NCBI GenBank assembly: GCA_947632035.1
Contig: CANRNR010000012.1
Coordinates: forward strand, 1-56,496
Source of the DNA: an uncultured Clostridia bacterium
GTDB lineage: Bacteria; Bacillota; Clostridia; TANB77; CAG-508
Reading direction: 5' to 3'
Length of the DNA stretch: 56,496 bases
Numbering within the stretch: the stretch's first letter is position 1; every line of letters begins with the position of its first letter. This document shows, piece after piece, positions 47,126-56,496 of the stretch. Below the pieces are notes generated by a model, which was not told the DNA's origin, ran no database searches, and was given only the letters and a program-made list of their open reading frames with translations. Made by a program: the position numbers and the translations under genes.

Positions 47126-49543
47126 ATGGACACAATTTTATCTAAATTAGAATACAATCAAATTATACAAATAATAAAAAAATATTGCAATACATATATA
47201 GGAAAAAAATTTTGTGAAGAGCTAATACCTGTTTTTAAATTTGATAATGTAGAACATTCCTTACTAGAAACAAGTGAAGCTACAACCATTATTTTTCAAA
47301 AAGGATGTCCTCCATTTTTTGAAATTGATGAAAATTTGGAACACTTTTTTAAAGTTTTAGAAAGTGGGCAAACCCTATCAGCCAAGGGATTACTTGCTGT
47401 TGCACATTTTATGGAATTATCTTCTTCATTATATAATTATTTTTATGCAGAACCTAAGCCTATTGAAAATTCTATATTAGAGTCATACTTTTCCAATTTG
47501 TATAAAAATCCTAATATTCAAAAAAATATTTTAGATAAAATTATAGACGAGGTAAATATTGCAGATAATGCATCTTCTAATTTGTCTAATTTAAGAAAAA
47601 ATAAAAAGAATTTAGAACTTCAAATTAAAGATAAACTAAATTCATACATTCACTCTGGTACCTATGCTAAATACATTATGGACCCAATTATAACTATTAG
47701 AAATAACCGATATGTAATTCCTGTAAAAGAAGAATATAGAGATAAAATTAAAGGTTTTATTCATGATACATCTGCAAGTGGCTCTACTCTTTACATTGAA
47801 CCTACTAGCATTTTTGATTTGAATAATAAAATAAATCATATCGAAATTGAAGAAGAATTAGAAATAGAAAAGATTTTGCAAGAGCTTTCTAGCTTACTAT
47901 TCCCTTATGTTAAAGAATTAAAGCAAAACTTAGAATATATTGCTATAATTGACCTTATTTTTGCAAAAGCTGCTTATGGAAAAGAAAATAATTGTATTTT
48001 TCCTCATTTAAATAATGAAAAATATTTTTCTTTTTATCAAGCTAGACACCCTTTGATTTCAAAAGATAAGGTTGTTCCTATTGATATTGGAATTGGTAAA
48101 GAATATGAATGCTTACTTATTACAGGTCCTAATACTGGTGGTAAAACTGTTGCTTTAAAAACTATGGGGCTTTTGCTTTTAATGGCTTATTCTGGTATTC
48201 CAATTCCTTGTAAAGAGAATACTAACATATGTGTATTTTCTCAGATCTTTGTAGATATTGGAGATGAACAAAGTATTGAACAATCTTTAAGTACCTTTTC
48301 TGCTCATATTTTAAATATAGTTAATATAACAAATGAAATAAATGAAAATAGCTTAGTTTTATTAGATGAATTAGGCTCTGGTACTGACCCAGTAGAAGGC
48401 TCAGCCTTGGCTATTAGTATTCTAAATTATCTAAAAGAAAAAGGTGCTTTAATTTGCTCTACCACCCACTTTCCTGAGCTTAAAGAATTTGCCTTGGTTA
48501 CAGATGGCTTTGAAAATGCTAGTTTTGAGTTTGATTTAGAAAACTTAAAGCCTACCTATCATTTATTAATGGGAATCCCAGGTAAAAGTAATGCTTTTGA
48601 AATTAGTAAAAAACTAGGATTAAATTCAAGCATTTTAGAAAATGCCTCTTCTTTTTTAGAAAAAGATAAAGTTTCTTTTGAGGAATTATTAAAAAATATT
48701 TATGATGATAAACTACTTATTGAAAAAGAAAAAATTGAAACAGAAAAGAATTTAAATCAAATTACTATATTAAGACAAAATTTAGAAGCTGAACAAACTA
48801 AACTAAATGAAACTAAAAAGGATTTAGTAGATAATGCAAAAATGGAAGCTAGAAGCATTTTATTAGAAGCTAAAGAAGAAGCTCAAGATATGATAAAAGA
48901 ATTACAAATAAATAATATTAGTTTAAAAAAAGCAAATGAAATAAGAAATAAAATAAATGACAAAATTAAGAATTTAAAATCTGATGAAGATTTACTTGAA
49001 AATTCTAATGCTAAAGGCTATGAAGCTTTAACTGAAAAGGATTTAAAGGAAGGTTTAATCGTATGGGTTCCATCTTTAGAAACTTCTGGAACTATTTTAA
49101 ATCCTCATGTTAACAAATCTTCCGAAGTCTTTGTACAGGTTGGGCTTGCTAAAATGAATTTGAAATTAAGCAATCTTACTAAAATGCCTGATAATACATT
49201 TAATAGTGGTATTGCAGGTCAAAATAGTAATAATGCAAAAAATAATAACTCATACGAACATGGTAGTGTTCACACTATTGCAAGCTCTAAGTCACAATTT
49301 GTTTCTTCAGAAATAAATGTAATTGGTCAAAATGTAGATGATGCTATATATGTAATTGATAAATATATTGATAATTGTAGTTTAGCACAGCTTTCTCCTA
49401 TTCGTATTGTTCATGGTAAAGGTACTGGAAAATTAAGAGAAGGAATTCATAATTATTTAAAGAAAAACCCACATGTAAAGTCTTTTCGCTTAGGCACTTT
49501 TGGAGAAGGCGAAATGGGTGTTACTGTGGTTGAGCTAAAATAG
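47126..49543 (+). CDS. mutS2: Endonuclease MutS2
   Basis: 805 residues. The clamp/lever region includes NRYVIPVKEEYRDKIKGFIH and ASGSTLYIEPTSIFDLNN. The ATPase has Walker A LLITGPNTGGKTVALKTMGL, Walker B VLLDELGSGTDPVEGSALA and CSTTHFPELKEFA. After a coiled coil (~525-640) a KOW-like and then an Smr nuclease domain ends the protein (PIRIVHGKGTGKLREGIHNY). MutS2 acts in suppression of recombination and in rescue of collided ribosomes, depending on species. There is a low-complexity N-rich linker before Smr (NSNNAKNNNSYEHG). It is a stand-alone plus-strand gene. Confidence 0.96.
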   Translation: MDTILSKLEYNQIIQIIKKYCNTYIGKKFCEELIPVFKFDNVEHSLLETSEATTIIFQKGCPPFFEIDENLEHFFKVLESGQTLSAKGLLAVAHFMELSSSLYNYFYAEPKPIENSILESYFSNLYKNPNIQKNILDKIIDEVNIADNASSNLSNLRKNKKNLELQIKDKLNSYIHSGTYAKYIMDPIITIRNNRYVIPVKEEYRDKIKGFIHDTSASGSTLYIEPTSIFDLNNKINHIEIEEELEIEKILQELSSLLFPYVKELKQNLEYIAIIDLIFAKAAYGKENNCIFPHLNNEKYFSFYQARHPLISKDKVVPIDIGIGKEYECLLITGPNTGGKTVALKTMGLLLLMAYSGIPIPCKENTNICVFSQIFVDIGDEQSIEQSLSTFSAHILNIVNITNEINENSLVLLDELGSGTDPVEGSALAISILNYLKEKGALICSTTHFPELKEFALVTDGFENASFEFDLENLKPTYHLLMGIPGKSNAFEISKKLGLNSSILENASSFLEKDKVSFEELLKNIYDDKLLIEKEKIETEKNLNQITILRQNLEAEQTKLNETKKDLVDNAKMEARSILLEAKEEAQDMIKELQINNISLKKANEIRNKINDKIKNLKSDEDLLENSNAKGYEALTEKDLKEGLIVWVPSLETSGTILNPHVNKSSEVFVQVGLAKMNLKLSNLTKMPDNTFNSGIAGQNSNNAKNNNSYEHGSVHTIASSKSQFVSSEINVIGQNVDDAIYVIDKYIDNCSLAQLSPIRIVHGKGTGKLREGIHNYLKKNPHVKSFRLGTFGEGEMGVTVVELK

Positions 49544-49718
49544 TTAGCTTTTCTCCTAATGTTTTTATCATATGCAAATAAAATTTGAAAAAACACTAGC
49601 TTTTTTTTCAAAGTATGTTATAATCTCTAACGATGGCTAATAATTTTGATAAATATCATCATTATGCTACAATAGTAAAATAAAGACATTTTGATACTGC
49701 AAACAAATGGAGGTTATC

Positions 49719-50759
49719 ATGAAAAAATTTGCAATTTTAAATGCTTGTACTGATTTAGGAGTAAATATAGACGGTGCAGAACTTGCTCCACAAATTCTAA
49801 CAAAAGATTTAATTTCTAATAACATATCTAATACTTATCTTGTAAAACAAGAACACATAAAAGAGAAAACCGATTTAAAAAATCCAAATACAAATAAAGA
49901 AACTATTGATGATTTCGTAAAAGAATTTGATGCACTTTTGCTTAAAATGCACGAACTTCACTTTGAACATAAGATGAATCAAAATGAAATGAATATTTAT
50001 TTTGAAAAAATGCAAAATTTAGTTTTAGCTGTAAAGTCATTAGACACCAAAAATGAAAAAAGAAATTTAACTTCTATTAATGAATTTAATCAAGAACTTT
50101 ATAATTTAGTTTTAAATGCAATTAATAAAAATGAATTTCCCATTACTGTTGGCGGAGACCACATTGTTACTATCGCATCAAGTTTAGCTTCAATTAAAAA
50201 GAATAAAAATTTAGGTATTATCTGGTTTGATGCACATGGAGATTATAACACCTATGAAACTTCTGTTACAGGTAATTTACATGGTCTTCCTTTAGCAGTT
50301 GCTACAAATTATGAAAAAAATATTTTAGCTGATTTTCATAATGGTCCATTTTATAATCCAAAAAATACTGTTATCGTTGGTGGCAGAGACATTGACCCTT
50401 GGGAATGGGGTAATATTATAGACGCAGGTGTGACTGTATTTTCTACTAATGATATTAAAGAGCAAGGTGTTGAAGCCATTTGTAAAAAAGCTTTTGAAAT
50501 TGCAACTAATGGTACAGATGGTGTACATATAAGCTTTGATATAGATTTAATTGATCCACAAGTAGCTCCTGGTGTTTCAACACCAGCAAATGATGGACTA
50601 AATTTAGAAGAAGGTTATAATCTTGTAGATGAAATTACAAAATACTCTAATGTTATAAAATCCGCTGATTTAGTGGAATTTAATCCTATTTTTGATATAA
50701 ATCATTCTACTGAAGAAATTGGTAAAAACATTTTAAAAACATGGATTGAAAAGCTTTAA
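49719..50759 (+). CDS. Arginase-family ureohydrolase
   Basis: 346 residues from ATG at 49719, five bases after GGAGG; the ATG at 49707 contains that site. Mn-binding motifs are all present: FPITVGGDHIVTIAS, IIWFDAHGDYNTYETSVTGN with LHGLP, and ISFDIDLIDPQVAPGVSTPA. T-x-E-T-S-x-T-G-N-x-H-G is closer to arginase than to agmatinase, so arginine hydrolysis to ornithine and urea is the best guess. Formimidoylglutamase and other members cannot be excluded. Residues ~50-115 form a helical insertion not found in typical 300-residue arginases. No other arginine genes are near. Confidence 0.85.
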   Translation: MKKFAILNACTDLGVNIDGAELAPQILTKDLISNNISNTYLVKQEHIKEKTDLKNPNTNKETIDDFVKEFDALLLKMHELHFEHKMNQNEMNIYFEKMQNLVLAVKSLDTKNEKRNLTSINEFNQELYNLVLNAINKNEFPITVGGDHIVTIASSLASIKKNKNLGIIWFDAHGDYNTYETSVTGNLHGLPLAVATNYEKNILADFHNGPFYNPKNTVIVGGRDIDPWEWGNIIDAGVTVFSTNDIKEQGVEAICKKAFEIATNGTDGVHISFDIDLIDPQVAPGVSTPANDGLNLEEGYNLVDEITKYSNVIKSADLVEFNPIFDINHSTEEIGKNILKTWIEKL

Positions 50760-50813
50760 TTAAATTATATCAATTAGAAAAAATTTAAAATAAAATTATA
50801 ATATAGAAATAAC

Positions 50814-50868
50814 AATATGTCTTTTGTGAAGTCACCGCGTAGTGGCCAAACAAAAGACATATTTTTTA
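50814..50868. terminator. Long hairpin terminator between the arginase gene and pheT, carrying a repeated 22-nt core
   Basis: AATATGTCTTTTGT (50814-50827) and its exact complement (50850-50863) form a 14-bp stem followed by T residues. The loop holds a small inner hairpin CAC-CGCGTA-GTG. Bases 50833-50854 match 39808-39829 at 19 of 22 positions. Confidence 0.8.
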
Positions 50869-53280
50869 TTATTTTCTTAATTCTGCTCCTAGGCTCTTTT
50901 CTAACTCTGATACAATTTCCTTCATAACTCCATTTACTTCTTCATCTGTTAAAGTTCTATCTGGAAGTCTGAATTTTAAGCTATATGCTACACTCTTTTT
51001 GTTTTCTCCTAATTTTTCGCTTCTATAAACATCAAATAATTTTGCTTCTTCTAATAATTTCTTTGCTTTCTTTTGGATTATCTTCTCTATCTCTCCTACT
51101 TCTATGTTTTCATCTATTACCATAGCAATATCTCTTTCTAGTACTGGATATTTTGTAATAGGTGAATATTTTTTGTTTCTTCTTGCATAAACTGAAATTT
51201 TATCAATGCTTATTTCTGCTAATAATACTCTTTGTGTAATGTCATAATTTTTAGTAAGTAGTGGATTTGCTTCTCCAAATGTTGCAATTATATCATTTCC
51301 TACTTTTAAGTTTGCACATCTTCCTGGATGATACATTTTATTGTTTTCTTCTTTTTTGATTTCATATTTTGAAACACCTGCTACTTCTAAAATGTTTTCT
51401 ACTAAACCTTTTAAAGTATAGAAGTCTTCACTTTCATTATATATTCCAATTGTTAGGACATTGCTTTCTTCTGGTAAATTGCCATTTTCTATTGCATTTT
51501 GCTTGTTTTTATATACTCTTGATAAATCGAATAATCTTACTTCTTTATTTTTATAATTATTATTGTTTGCAAGCATTTGCATCATTGTTGGAACTGAAGT
51601 AGGCTTCATTATTGTATAATCTTCACTTAATGGATTTTGAATTTTTACTGTTTCTTTCATATACTCATTATCTTTTGATATATTGCATTTTTCTAAATCT
51701 TTTTCACTTATAAATCCATAAGTACAGATTTCTGATAAGCCACTATTTACCAATAATTCTGATATTGAATCTGCTATTTTTTGCTCTTTATTTTTTCCAC
51801 CTAAAGTTGTTTCTGCATTTATTAAAGTTGTTCCTAATTTATCATATCCATAAAATCTTAAAACTTCTTCTGCAACATCTGCTATTCCTTCTACATCTTG
51901 TCTGAAATATGGTGGGATTACAACATCATTTTCTACCTTAATGTCTAATTTTTCTAATGTTTTAATCATTTCTTCTTTACTTAAATTTGTACCTAATAAA
52001 ATGTTTATTCTTTCTACATTTAATGGTATTCTATTTTCTTTTTGTTTTGCTGGGTAAACATCTACTTTTCCGTCTACTGCTTCTCCTGCTCCTAATAACT
52101 CTACTAATTCAACTGCCCTATTTATACTACGAAGTGCATTTTCTGGAGATAAGCCTTTTTCATAACGGCTAGATGCCTCTGTTCTTAGTCCTACTGCTTT
52201 TGCGGTTTTTCTAATATTTCCACCATAGAATACTGCTGATTCAAATACTACAGTTTTTGTGTCGTTTTCTATTTCAGAATTTTGACCACCCATTACACCA
52301 GCTATTGCAACTGGCTTTTTTTCATCTGCTATGACTAGCATATCTTCTGTTAAATTTCTTTCTTGGTCATCTAATGTGATAATTTTTTCACCTTTGGTTG
52401 CTCTTCTTACTGTAATATGTTTTCCTTCAATTGAATTTATATCAAATGCGTGCATTGGTTGACCTAGCTCTAACATAACATAGTTTGTAATATCTACAAT
52501 GTTATTTATAGCTCTTACGCCACAACTATTTAATCTTTTTACCATCCACTCTGGTGATGGTCCTATTTTTACATTTTTAACAACTCTTGCTATATAACGA
52601 TAACATAAATCTGGTGCTGTTATATCTACTTTTATTCCTTCAACGCTGTCTTTATCTTGAACTTTCATTTCATCTAGATTTTTGCGTGGATTTTTGAAAG
52701 GTTCATTTAAAGAAACTGCTGTCTCTCTACCTAAGCCTTCAATAGATAAACAATCAGGTCTATTAGGTGTAATTTCAAAATCAATTACAGTTTCCTTTAA
52801 TCCTAATACTTCTGTAATATCTGCTCCCAGCTTGTTTTCTAAATCTTTTGATAGAATCATAATTCCCATTTCAATTTGGTCTGGATAACTATTTATATCT
52901 AAGCCTAACTCTCCAACAGAGCACATCATTCCACAAGATTCTACGCCTCTTAGAATACCTTTTTTAATTTCTACGCCGCCAGGTAATTTTGATCCATCTT
53001 TTGCTATTGGAACAATATCACCTTCTTTTATGTTGTTAGCACCTGTTACTATTTGTAAGATTTCTCCGCCTCCAACATCTACTTTAGTTACTACTAAATG
53101 GTCTGAATCAGCATGTGGTTTAATTTCTAATATTTTTCCAACCACTACATTTTGAATATCTTTTCCTTGTTCTTCTATTGTTTCTACTTTTGAGCCTGTC
53201 ATTGTAAGAATATCTCCTAATTGTTTTGGCTCTACATTTATATCAGCATATTCGCTTAGCCATTCTATACTTGCTTTCAT
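50869..53280 (-). CDS. pheT: Phenylalanyl-tRNA synthetase beta subunit
   Basis: 803 residues. The N-terminal tRNA-binding domain is VVGKILEIKPHADSDHLVVT, followed by B3/B4 editing region (DITNYVMLELGQPMHAFDIN), B5 (PLNVERINILLGTNLSKEEM) and FDX-ACB (SPITKYPVLERDIAMVIDEN). It joins two PheS to make the tetramer that charges tRNA-Phe and edits Tyr-tRNA. It lies 83 bases after pheS and shares its T-box control. Confidence 0.97.
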   Translation of the reverse strand: MKASIEWLSEYADINVEPKQLGDILTMTGSKVETIEEQGKDIQNVVVGKILEIKPHADSDHLVVTKVDVGGGEILQIVTGANNIKEGDIVPIAKDGSKLPGGVEIKKGILRGVESCGMMCSVGELGLDINSYPDQIEMGIMILSKDLENKLGADITEVLGLKETVIDFEITPNRPDCLSIEGLGRETAVSLNEPFKNPRKNLDEMKVQDKDSVEGIKVDITAPDLCYRYIARVVKNVKIGPSPEWMVKRLNSCGVRAINNIVDITNYVMLELGQPMHAFDINSIEGKHITVRRATKGEKIITLDDQERNLTEDMLVIADEKKPVAIAGVMGGQNSEIENDTKTVVFESAVFYGGNIRKTAKAVGLRTEASSRYEKGLSPENALRSINRAVELVELLGAGEAVDGKVDVYPAKQKENRIPLNVERINILLGTNLSKEEMIKTLEKLDIKVENDVVIPPYFRQDVEGIADVAEEVLRFYGYDKLGTTLINAETTLGGKNKEQKIADSISELLVNSGLSEICTYGFISEKDLEKCNISKDNEYMKETVKIQNPLSEDYTIMKPTSVPTMMQMLANNNNYKNKEVRLFDLSRVYKNKQNAIENGNLPEESNVLTIGIYNESEDFYTLKGLVENILEVAGVSKYEIKKEENNKMYHPGRCANLKVGNDIIATFGEANPLLTKNYDITQRVLLAEISIDKISVYARRNKKYSPITKYPVLERDIAMVIDENIEVGEIEKIIQKKAKKLLEEAKLFDVYRSEKLGENKKSVAYSLKFRLPDRTLTDEEVNGVMKEIVSELEKSLGAELRK

Positions 53281-53363
53281 TTATTTTTCCTCCCCATATT
53301 TTAGGTTTTTATATATTAAAAGATTTCTCAACTTAAAAATCAATTTTTAAGTTATTTTAGATG

Positions 53364-54383
53364 TTAAAATTGTTTTAAAAATCTTACATCATTTTCATAT
53401 AATAGACGCATATCATCTATACCAAATTTAGCCATTGCAATTCTTTCTACACCAAATCCAAATGCAAAGCCTGTGTATTCGTCTGGGTCTATTCCACAAT
53501 TTCTTAATACATTAGGATGAACCATTCCGCATCCAAGTAACTCTATCCAGCCTTCACCTTTACAAACTCTACAACCTTTTCCTCCACAAACAAAACAAGA
53601 TACATCTGCTTCTGCACTTGGCTCTGTAAATGGGAAGTGGTGTGGTCTAAATCTAATTTCTGTTTTTTCTCCTAAACATTTTTTAGCAAACATTGCAAGT
53701 GTTCCTTTTAAATCTGCCATTGATATATTTTTATCAATTACTAATCCTTCAATTTGATGGAATACCGGAGAGTGTGTAGCATCTACACTATCTGAACGAT
53801 ATACTGCTCCTGGGCATATAATTTTAATTGGTGGTTTTGTTCCTTCCATAACCCTTGCTTGAACTGATGATGTTTGAGAACGAAGTATTATTTCGTCTGT
53901 AATATAGAATGTGTCTTGTATATCTCTTGCAGGGTGGTCTGGTGGAGTATTTAATTTATCAAAGTTATATGTAGCAAGCTCTACTTCTGGACCATCTGCT
54001 ATTTCATAACCCATTCCTATAAATATTTCTTTTACATCATTTATAACTTGTGTAATTGGATGTACACTTCCTAAGCTAGTTTTTTTGCTTGGCATAGTAA
54101 CATCAATGTTTTCTTCTTTTAGCTTCTTTTCTATTTCTAGATTTGCGAAACTATCTTCTCCCTCTTTTATTTTTGCTTCTAATTCATCCCTTACTTCATT
54201 TACTAAACTACCTATTACAGGTCTTTCTTCTGGGCTTAATGCTCCCATTCCTCTTAAAACTGCTGTTAGTTCTCCTTTTTTTCCTAAGTATTTTACTCTT
54301 ACATCATACAAGCTTTTTGCATCTGATGCTTTTGCAATTTCTTCTAAAGCATTTGCTTTAATTTTTTCAATTTGCTCTTTCAT
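53364..54383 (-). CDS. pheS: Phenylalanyl-tRNA synthetase alpha subunit
   Basis: 339 residues, usual length. N-terminal coiled coil, then [45 protein letters not shown] and [14 protein letters not shown]. The C-terminal end has [16 protein letters not shown] and [20 protein letters not shown] with the class II motif 3 arginine. A Cys-rich insert [18 protein letters not shown] could bind zinc and is found in several bacterial PheS. Expression is under the upstream T-box. Confidence 0.98.
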   Translation of the reverse strand: MKEQIEKIKANALEEIAKASDAKSLYDVRVKYLGKKGELTAVLRGMGALSPEERPVIGSLVNEVRDELEAKIKEGEDSFANLEIEKKLKEENIDVTMPSKKTSLGSVHPITQVINDVKEIFIGMGYEIADGPEVELATYNFDKLNTPPDHPARDIQDTFYITDEIILRSQTSSVQARVMEGTKPPIKIICPGAVYRSDSVDATHSPVFHQIEGLVIDKNISMADLKGTLAMFAKKCLGEKTEIRFRPHHFPFTEPSAEADVSCFVCGGKGCRVCKGEGWIELLGCGMVHPNVLRNCGIDPDEYTGFAFGFGVERIAMAKFGIDDMRLLYENDVRFLKQF

Positions 54384-54514
54384 TGTCTTCTTCCTTGCTT
54401 TTAATATATTTAGGTTTTTATGGAATTACCTATAAACCATTTATAATTTTATACATTTGAATAGTATAATTTGTTAACTAGAGTTATAATTTTATTTTGT
54501 AAAATTCGAAATTT

Positions 54515-54765
54515 GAGCAACAAAAAATCCATTTGCCCTACTATCTTTTAGTATAGGACGAAATGGATTCGTGGTACCACCTAATTTTATTAATATTTTT
54601 TATATTAACCTCATTTATTAGCTATAACGTAGCTAGCGTCTTTTCCTACTATTTTTCAAAAAAGAACCTCAAAAGTGAAATTTCAATAAAAGTAGTAATA
54701 ATAAACTTTCAGCTAATGTTTATCTCTCTTTCTTACTTTTTCTTTTATTTACTTTGCTTTTTCAA
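54515..54765 (-). promoter_or_regulatory. T-box leader (tRNA-Phe-sensing) of pheST
   Basis: On the minus strand the T-box sequence AGGTGGTACCACG (54570-54582) is followed by the terminator stem AATCCATTT / AAATGGATT (54561-54569 and 54526-54534) and a T run. Upstream are stem-I-like pairs, a GGTTCTTT segment with a possible TTC (Phe) specifier near 54665, and AGTAGGAAAAGACG as the region before the antiterminator. Uncharged tRNA-Phe is expected to favour read-through into pheS. Confidence 0.92.
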
Positions 54766-54992
54766 AGGTGTTTTTGTATTGTTTAATATTTTTGTTAATG
54801 CTTTTGTACTTGTTTAATACTTTTCTAATTTTTTTAATATTTTTGCTAATGTTTTTATTTGCTTTTTCTAATGCTAATTATTTTAACACCTTTTTTGCAT
54901 AAAATCAAGAGGAATTGTAAGTTATTTTTAAGGTTTTATCTATTTTCTAATATTCATTCTCACTTAATGTATAAATTATCATTGCATTAAAT
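54766..54992. other. AT-rich spacer with degenerate short repeats
   Basis: No gene is seen here. The plus strand carries loose tandem repeats of TTTAATATTTTTG-TAATG type between about 54780 and 54885. The promoter of the pheST leader must lie in or near this stretch, but I cannot identify it with confidence. Confidence 0.5.
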
Positions 54993-55340
54993 TTATGCTT
55001 TCTTGCCATTTTCATCTGTCCATCTATTAACTCTAATATTTTGATATGCTTGCAATACTTGTGAATACTTTTGATATTCTTCTTCCCACACCATAGTTGG
55101 AATTTTATCATACGCATTAAAAACTTTTTCTGCTTCTGCCAAAAAAATAATTTGCTCTTGTGGGCTCATCATTTCATATCTTTTAGAAAAATTATATAAT
55201 TTATCTAGCATCTCGTTTGCTTGAATAAATCCCCAAAAGTCTTTTATTTTTATACCTGCTGATCGTATTTGAAATACAGAAAAAGCAATTAAGATAAATA
55301 TAATTAAAAACAATAAATATATTATTGTTAGTATTCCCAT
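54993..55340 (-). CDS. Small single-pass membrane protein, unknown function
   Basis: 115 residues from ATG at 55340, eight bases after AAAGGA; a longer frame to 55400 lacks a ribosome site. Residues ~2-22 (GILTIIYLLFLIIFILIAFS) form a transmembrane anchor. The rest is a soluble helical domain with KDFWGFIQANEMLDKLYNFS and a Trp-containing VWEEEYQKYSQVLQAYQ segment. It is divergently transcribed from the CDF transporter gene. Family not recognised; location suggests the cytoplasmic membrane with the domain inside. Confidence 0.75.
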   Translation of the reverse strand: MGILTIIYLLFLIIFILIAFSVFQIRSAGIKIKDFWGFIQANEMLDKLYNFSKRYEMMSPQEQIIFLAEAEKVFNAYDKIPTMVWEEEYQKYSQVLQAYQNIRVNRWTDENGKKA

Positions 55341-55496
55341 GTTTTGTTTCCTTTCTTCTTTTGCTTTTTTCATTATAACATTATTATTTTTTTTATGCAA
55401 CTTTTTTATTTTTTCTTTTTTTCTTCAAATATTGTGATATAATTAAACATACAAATATATTTAATATAGTTTTATTTATATTGACCTAGAATTTGG

Positions 55497-55538
55497 AAAG
55501 GAGTATATGATTATTTAAATCATTAAATATATCATATA
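55497..55538 (+). promoter_or_regulatory. Ribosome site separated from the CDF start by a hairpin
   Basis: AAAGGAG (55497-55503) lies 44 bases before the ATG at 55548, too far for normal use. Between them TATATGAT (55504-55511) and ATCATATA (55531-55538) are perfect complements; folding them would bring the site to nine bases from the ATG. Confidence 0.5.
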
Positions 55539-55547
55539 AGTTTATAT

Positions 55548-56405
55548 ATGGATCGTTTTGAAGAAACTAAAAAAGTTGGCTTATTTGGAATTATTGGAAA
55601 TTTATTTTTGCTTATTATTAAAGGTTCTGCCGGCCTTATTTTTAAAAGTCAATCTATGATTGCTGACGCTGTTAATAGTGCTAGTGATATTTTTGCATCT
55701 TTAATGACTTTTATTGGCAATAAAATTGCAAGTGAACCACAAGATAATAGTCACAATTTTGGACATGGAAAAGCAGAATATATCTTTTCTTTGCTTATTG
55801 CTATTTCTATGGTTTTAGTTTCTTTTAAAGTATTGTATGATTCTATTTACACCATAATTTATGGAAGCGAACTTAAATTTTCGTGGCTTTTAGTGGTTGT
55901 ATGTGTAATTACAATTATCACTAAATTAATACTCTATATTTACACACATGGGCTATCTAAAAAGTACACTAATATCTTACTAGATGCTAGTAAGAAAGAC
56001 CATAGAAATGATTGTATTGTAACAACCTTTACACTCGCATCTATTTTACTTACTTTAGCAAACATTTATTGGTTTGATGGAATTGTAGGTATTGGTATTT
56101 CAGTATGGATTTGTTTAACTGGTGCTAAAATTTTTATTGAAAGCTATAATGTTTTAATGGATATTTCTATTGATGAACATACTACGGAGATAATTTTAGA
56201 TTTAGCACATAATTATAAAGAAATTAAAAATGTTGAAAGCATTTCTTCCGCTCCTGTTGGTTATCAGTTTATTATAGTTTTAACTATTTGTGTAGATGGA
56301 AATATGTCCACTTTTGATAGCCACAAATTAGCCGACCAGCTAGAAAAAGATATTACAGCATTAGATAAAGTTTATAATACTTTCGTTCATGTAAATCCAG
56401 TTTAA
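55548..56405 (+). CDS. Cation diffusion facilitator (CDF) family metal transporter
   Basis: 285 residues with six hydrophobic helices. Helix II carries MIADAVNSASDIFASLMTFI and helix V carries DHRNDCIVTTFTLASILL, giving the metal-site D-x3-N/D and H-x3-D pairs of the family; HNFGHGKAEYIFSL follows helix II as usual. The C-terminal cytoplasmic domain (~205-285) has the ferredoxin-like VGYQFIIVLTICVDGNMSTF. CDF proteins export Zn, Mn, Fe or Co by proton exchange; specificity cannot be settled here. No Shine-Dalgarno lies at normal spacing; see the upstream hairpin. Confidence 0.9.
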   Translation: MDRFEETKKVGLFGIIGNLFLLIIKGSAGLIFKSQSMIADAVNSASDIFASLMTFIGNKIASEPQDNSHNFGHGKAEYIFSLLIAISMVLVSFKVLYDSIYTIIYGSELKFSWLLVVVCVITIITKLILYIYTHGLSKKYTNILLDASKKDHRNDCIVTTFTLASILLTLANIYWFDGIVGIGISVWICLTGAKIFIESYNVLMDISIDEHTTEIILDLAHNYKEIKNVESISSAPVGYQFIIVLTICVDGNMSTFDSHKLADQLEKDITALDKVYNTFVHVNPV

Positions 56406-56496
56406 TTTAAAAAAATTTATAATTTATAGGTTTACAATAGATATGTCACAGTAATATAAAAAATAAAAATAGGAAATACCAAAGTATGATAAAATA

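Overview
The window is visibly AT-rich and reads like a chromosome segment of a low-GC Firmicute of class Clostridia, probably an uncultured gut lineage. The evidence is the Firmicutes order rimP-nusA-ylxR-ylxQ-infB-rbfA-nrnA-truB, a WhiA homologue, a CIRCE-type operator before groESL, a T-box leader before pheST, MutS2, an MEP-pathway dxs, a clostridial-type 6S RNA, strong AGGAGG ribosome sites and prepilin-like proteins of the 'KGITL' type. I cannot name genus or species.

Layout. 1-5.4 kb (minus): an S4-domain YlmH-like protein cut by the window edge, dxs, a cytidylate-kinase-like protein and a MATE exporter. 5.6-11.6 kb is an accessory stretch of small unknown genes, a YhcG/DUF1016 nuclease-family protein, a membrane-anchored unknown protein with its own promoter and palindrome, and an LCM-type methyltransferase beside an SDR gene remnant. 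11.9-14.3 kb (plus) is a compact, less AT-rich two-gene island with its own promoter and terminator: a nucleotidyltransferase-like protein and a second-type seryl-tRNA synthetase.

14.3-22.7 kb (minus) is the most unusual part. Seven tightly packed or overlapping genes encode a CxCxxC metallo-beta-lactamase-fold hydrolase (PhnP/PqqB-like), a radical SAM protein with extra C-terminal cysteines, a Gfo/Idh/MocA oxidoreductase, a class V aminotransferase, a GlcD-GlcE fusion flavoprotein, a two-cluster ferredoxin and an M20 peptidase. They are preceded by a decayed metK (SAM synthetase) copy, a terminator-like hairpin and a 25-codon ORF with a good promoter and ribosome site. I cannot assign this set to a known pathway; a modified-peptide or modified-amino-acid pathway is one reading. 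A TnpV-type transposon remnant lies just upstream.

23.2-30.4 kb carries tRNA-Gln(CTG) and the lower-glycolysis cluster gap - DUF1653 - pgk - tpiA - gpmI - eno. 31.1-37.3 kb carries groES-groEL under a CIRCE-like operator, hemW, whiA, prmC, a RelE/ParE-type toxin-antitoxin pair and 6S RNA. 37.3-45.5 kb is the translation/transcription cluster truB to rimP, interrupted between infB and rbfA by a 180-nt structured element with perfect 22-bp terminal inverted repeats. A 22-nt segment inside it recurs (19/22) inside a terminator hairpin near 50.8 kb. 45.5-56.4 kb holds a prepilin-like protein with a sulfatase-modifying-factor/C-lectin-type C-terminus, mutS2, an arginase-family gene, T-box-controlled pheST, a small membrane protein and a CDF metal transporter.

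All assignments come from reading the sequence and recalled family motifs; no database search was run.
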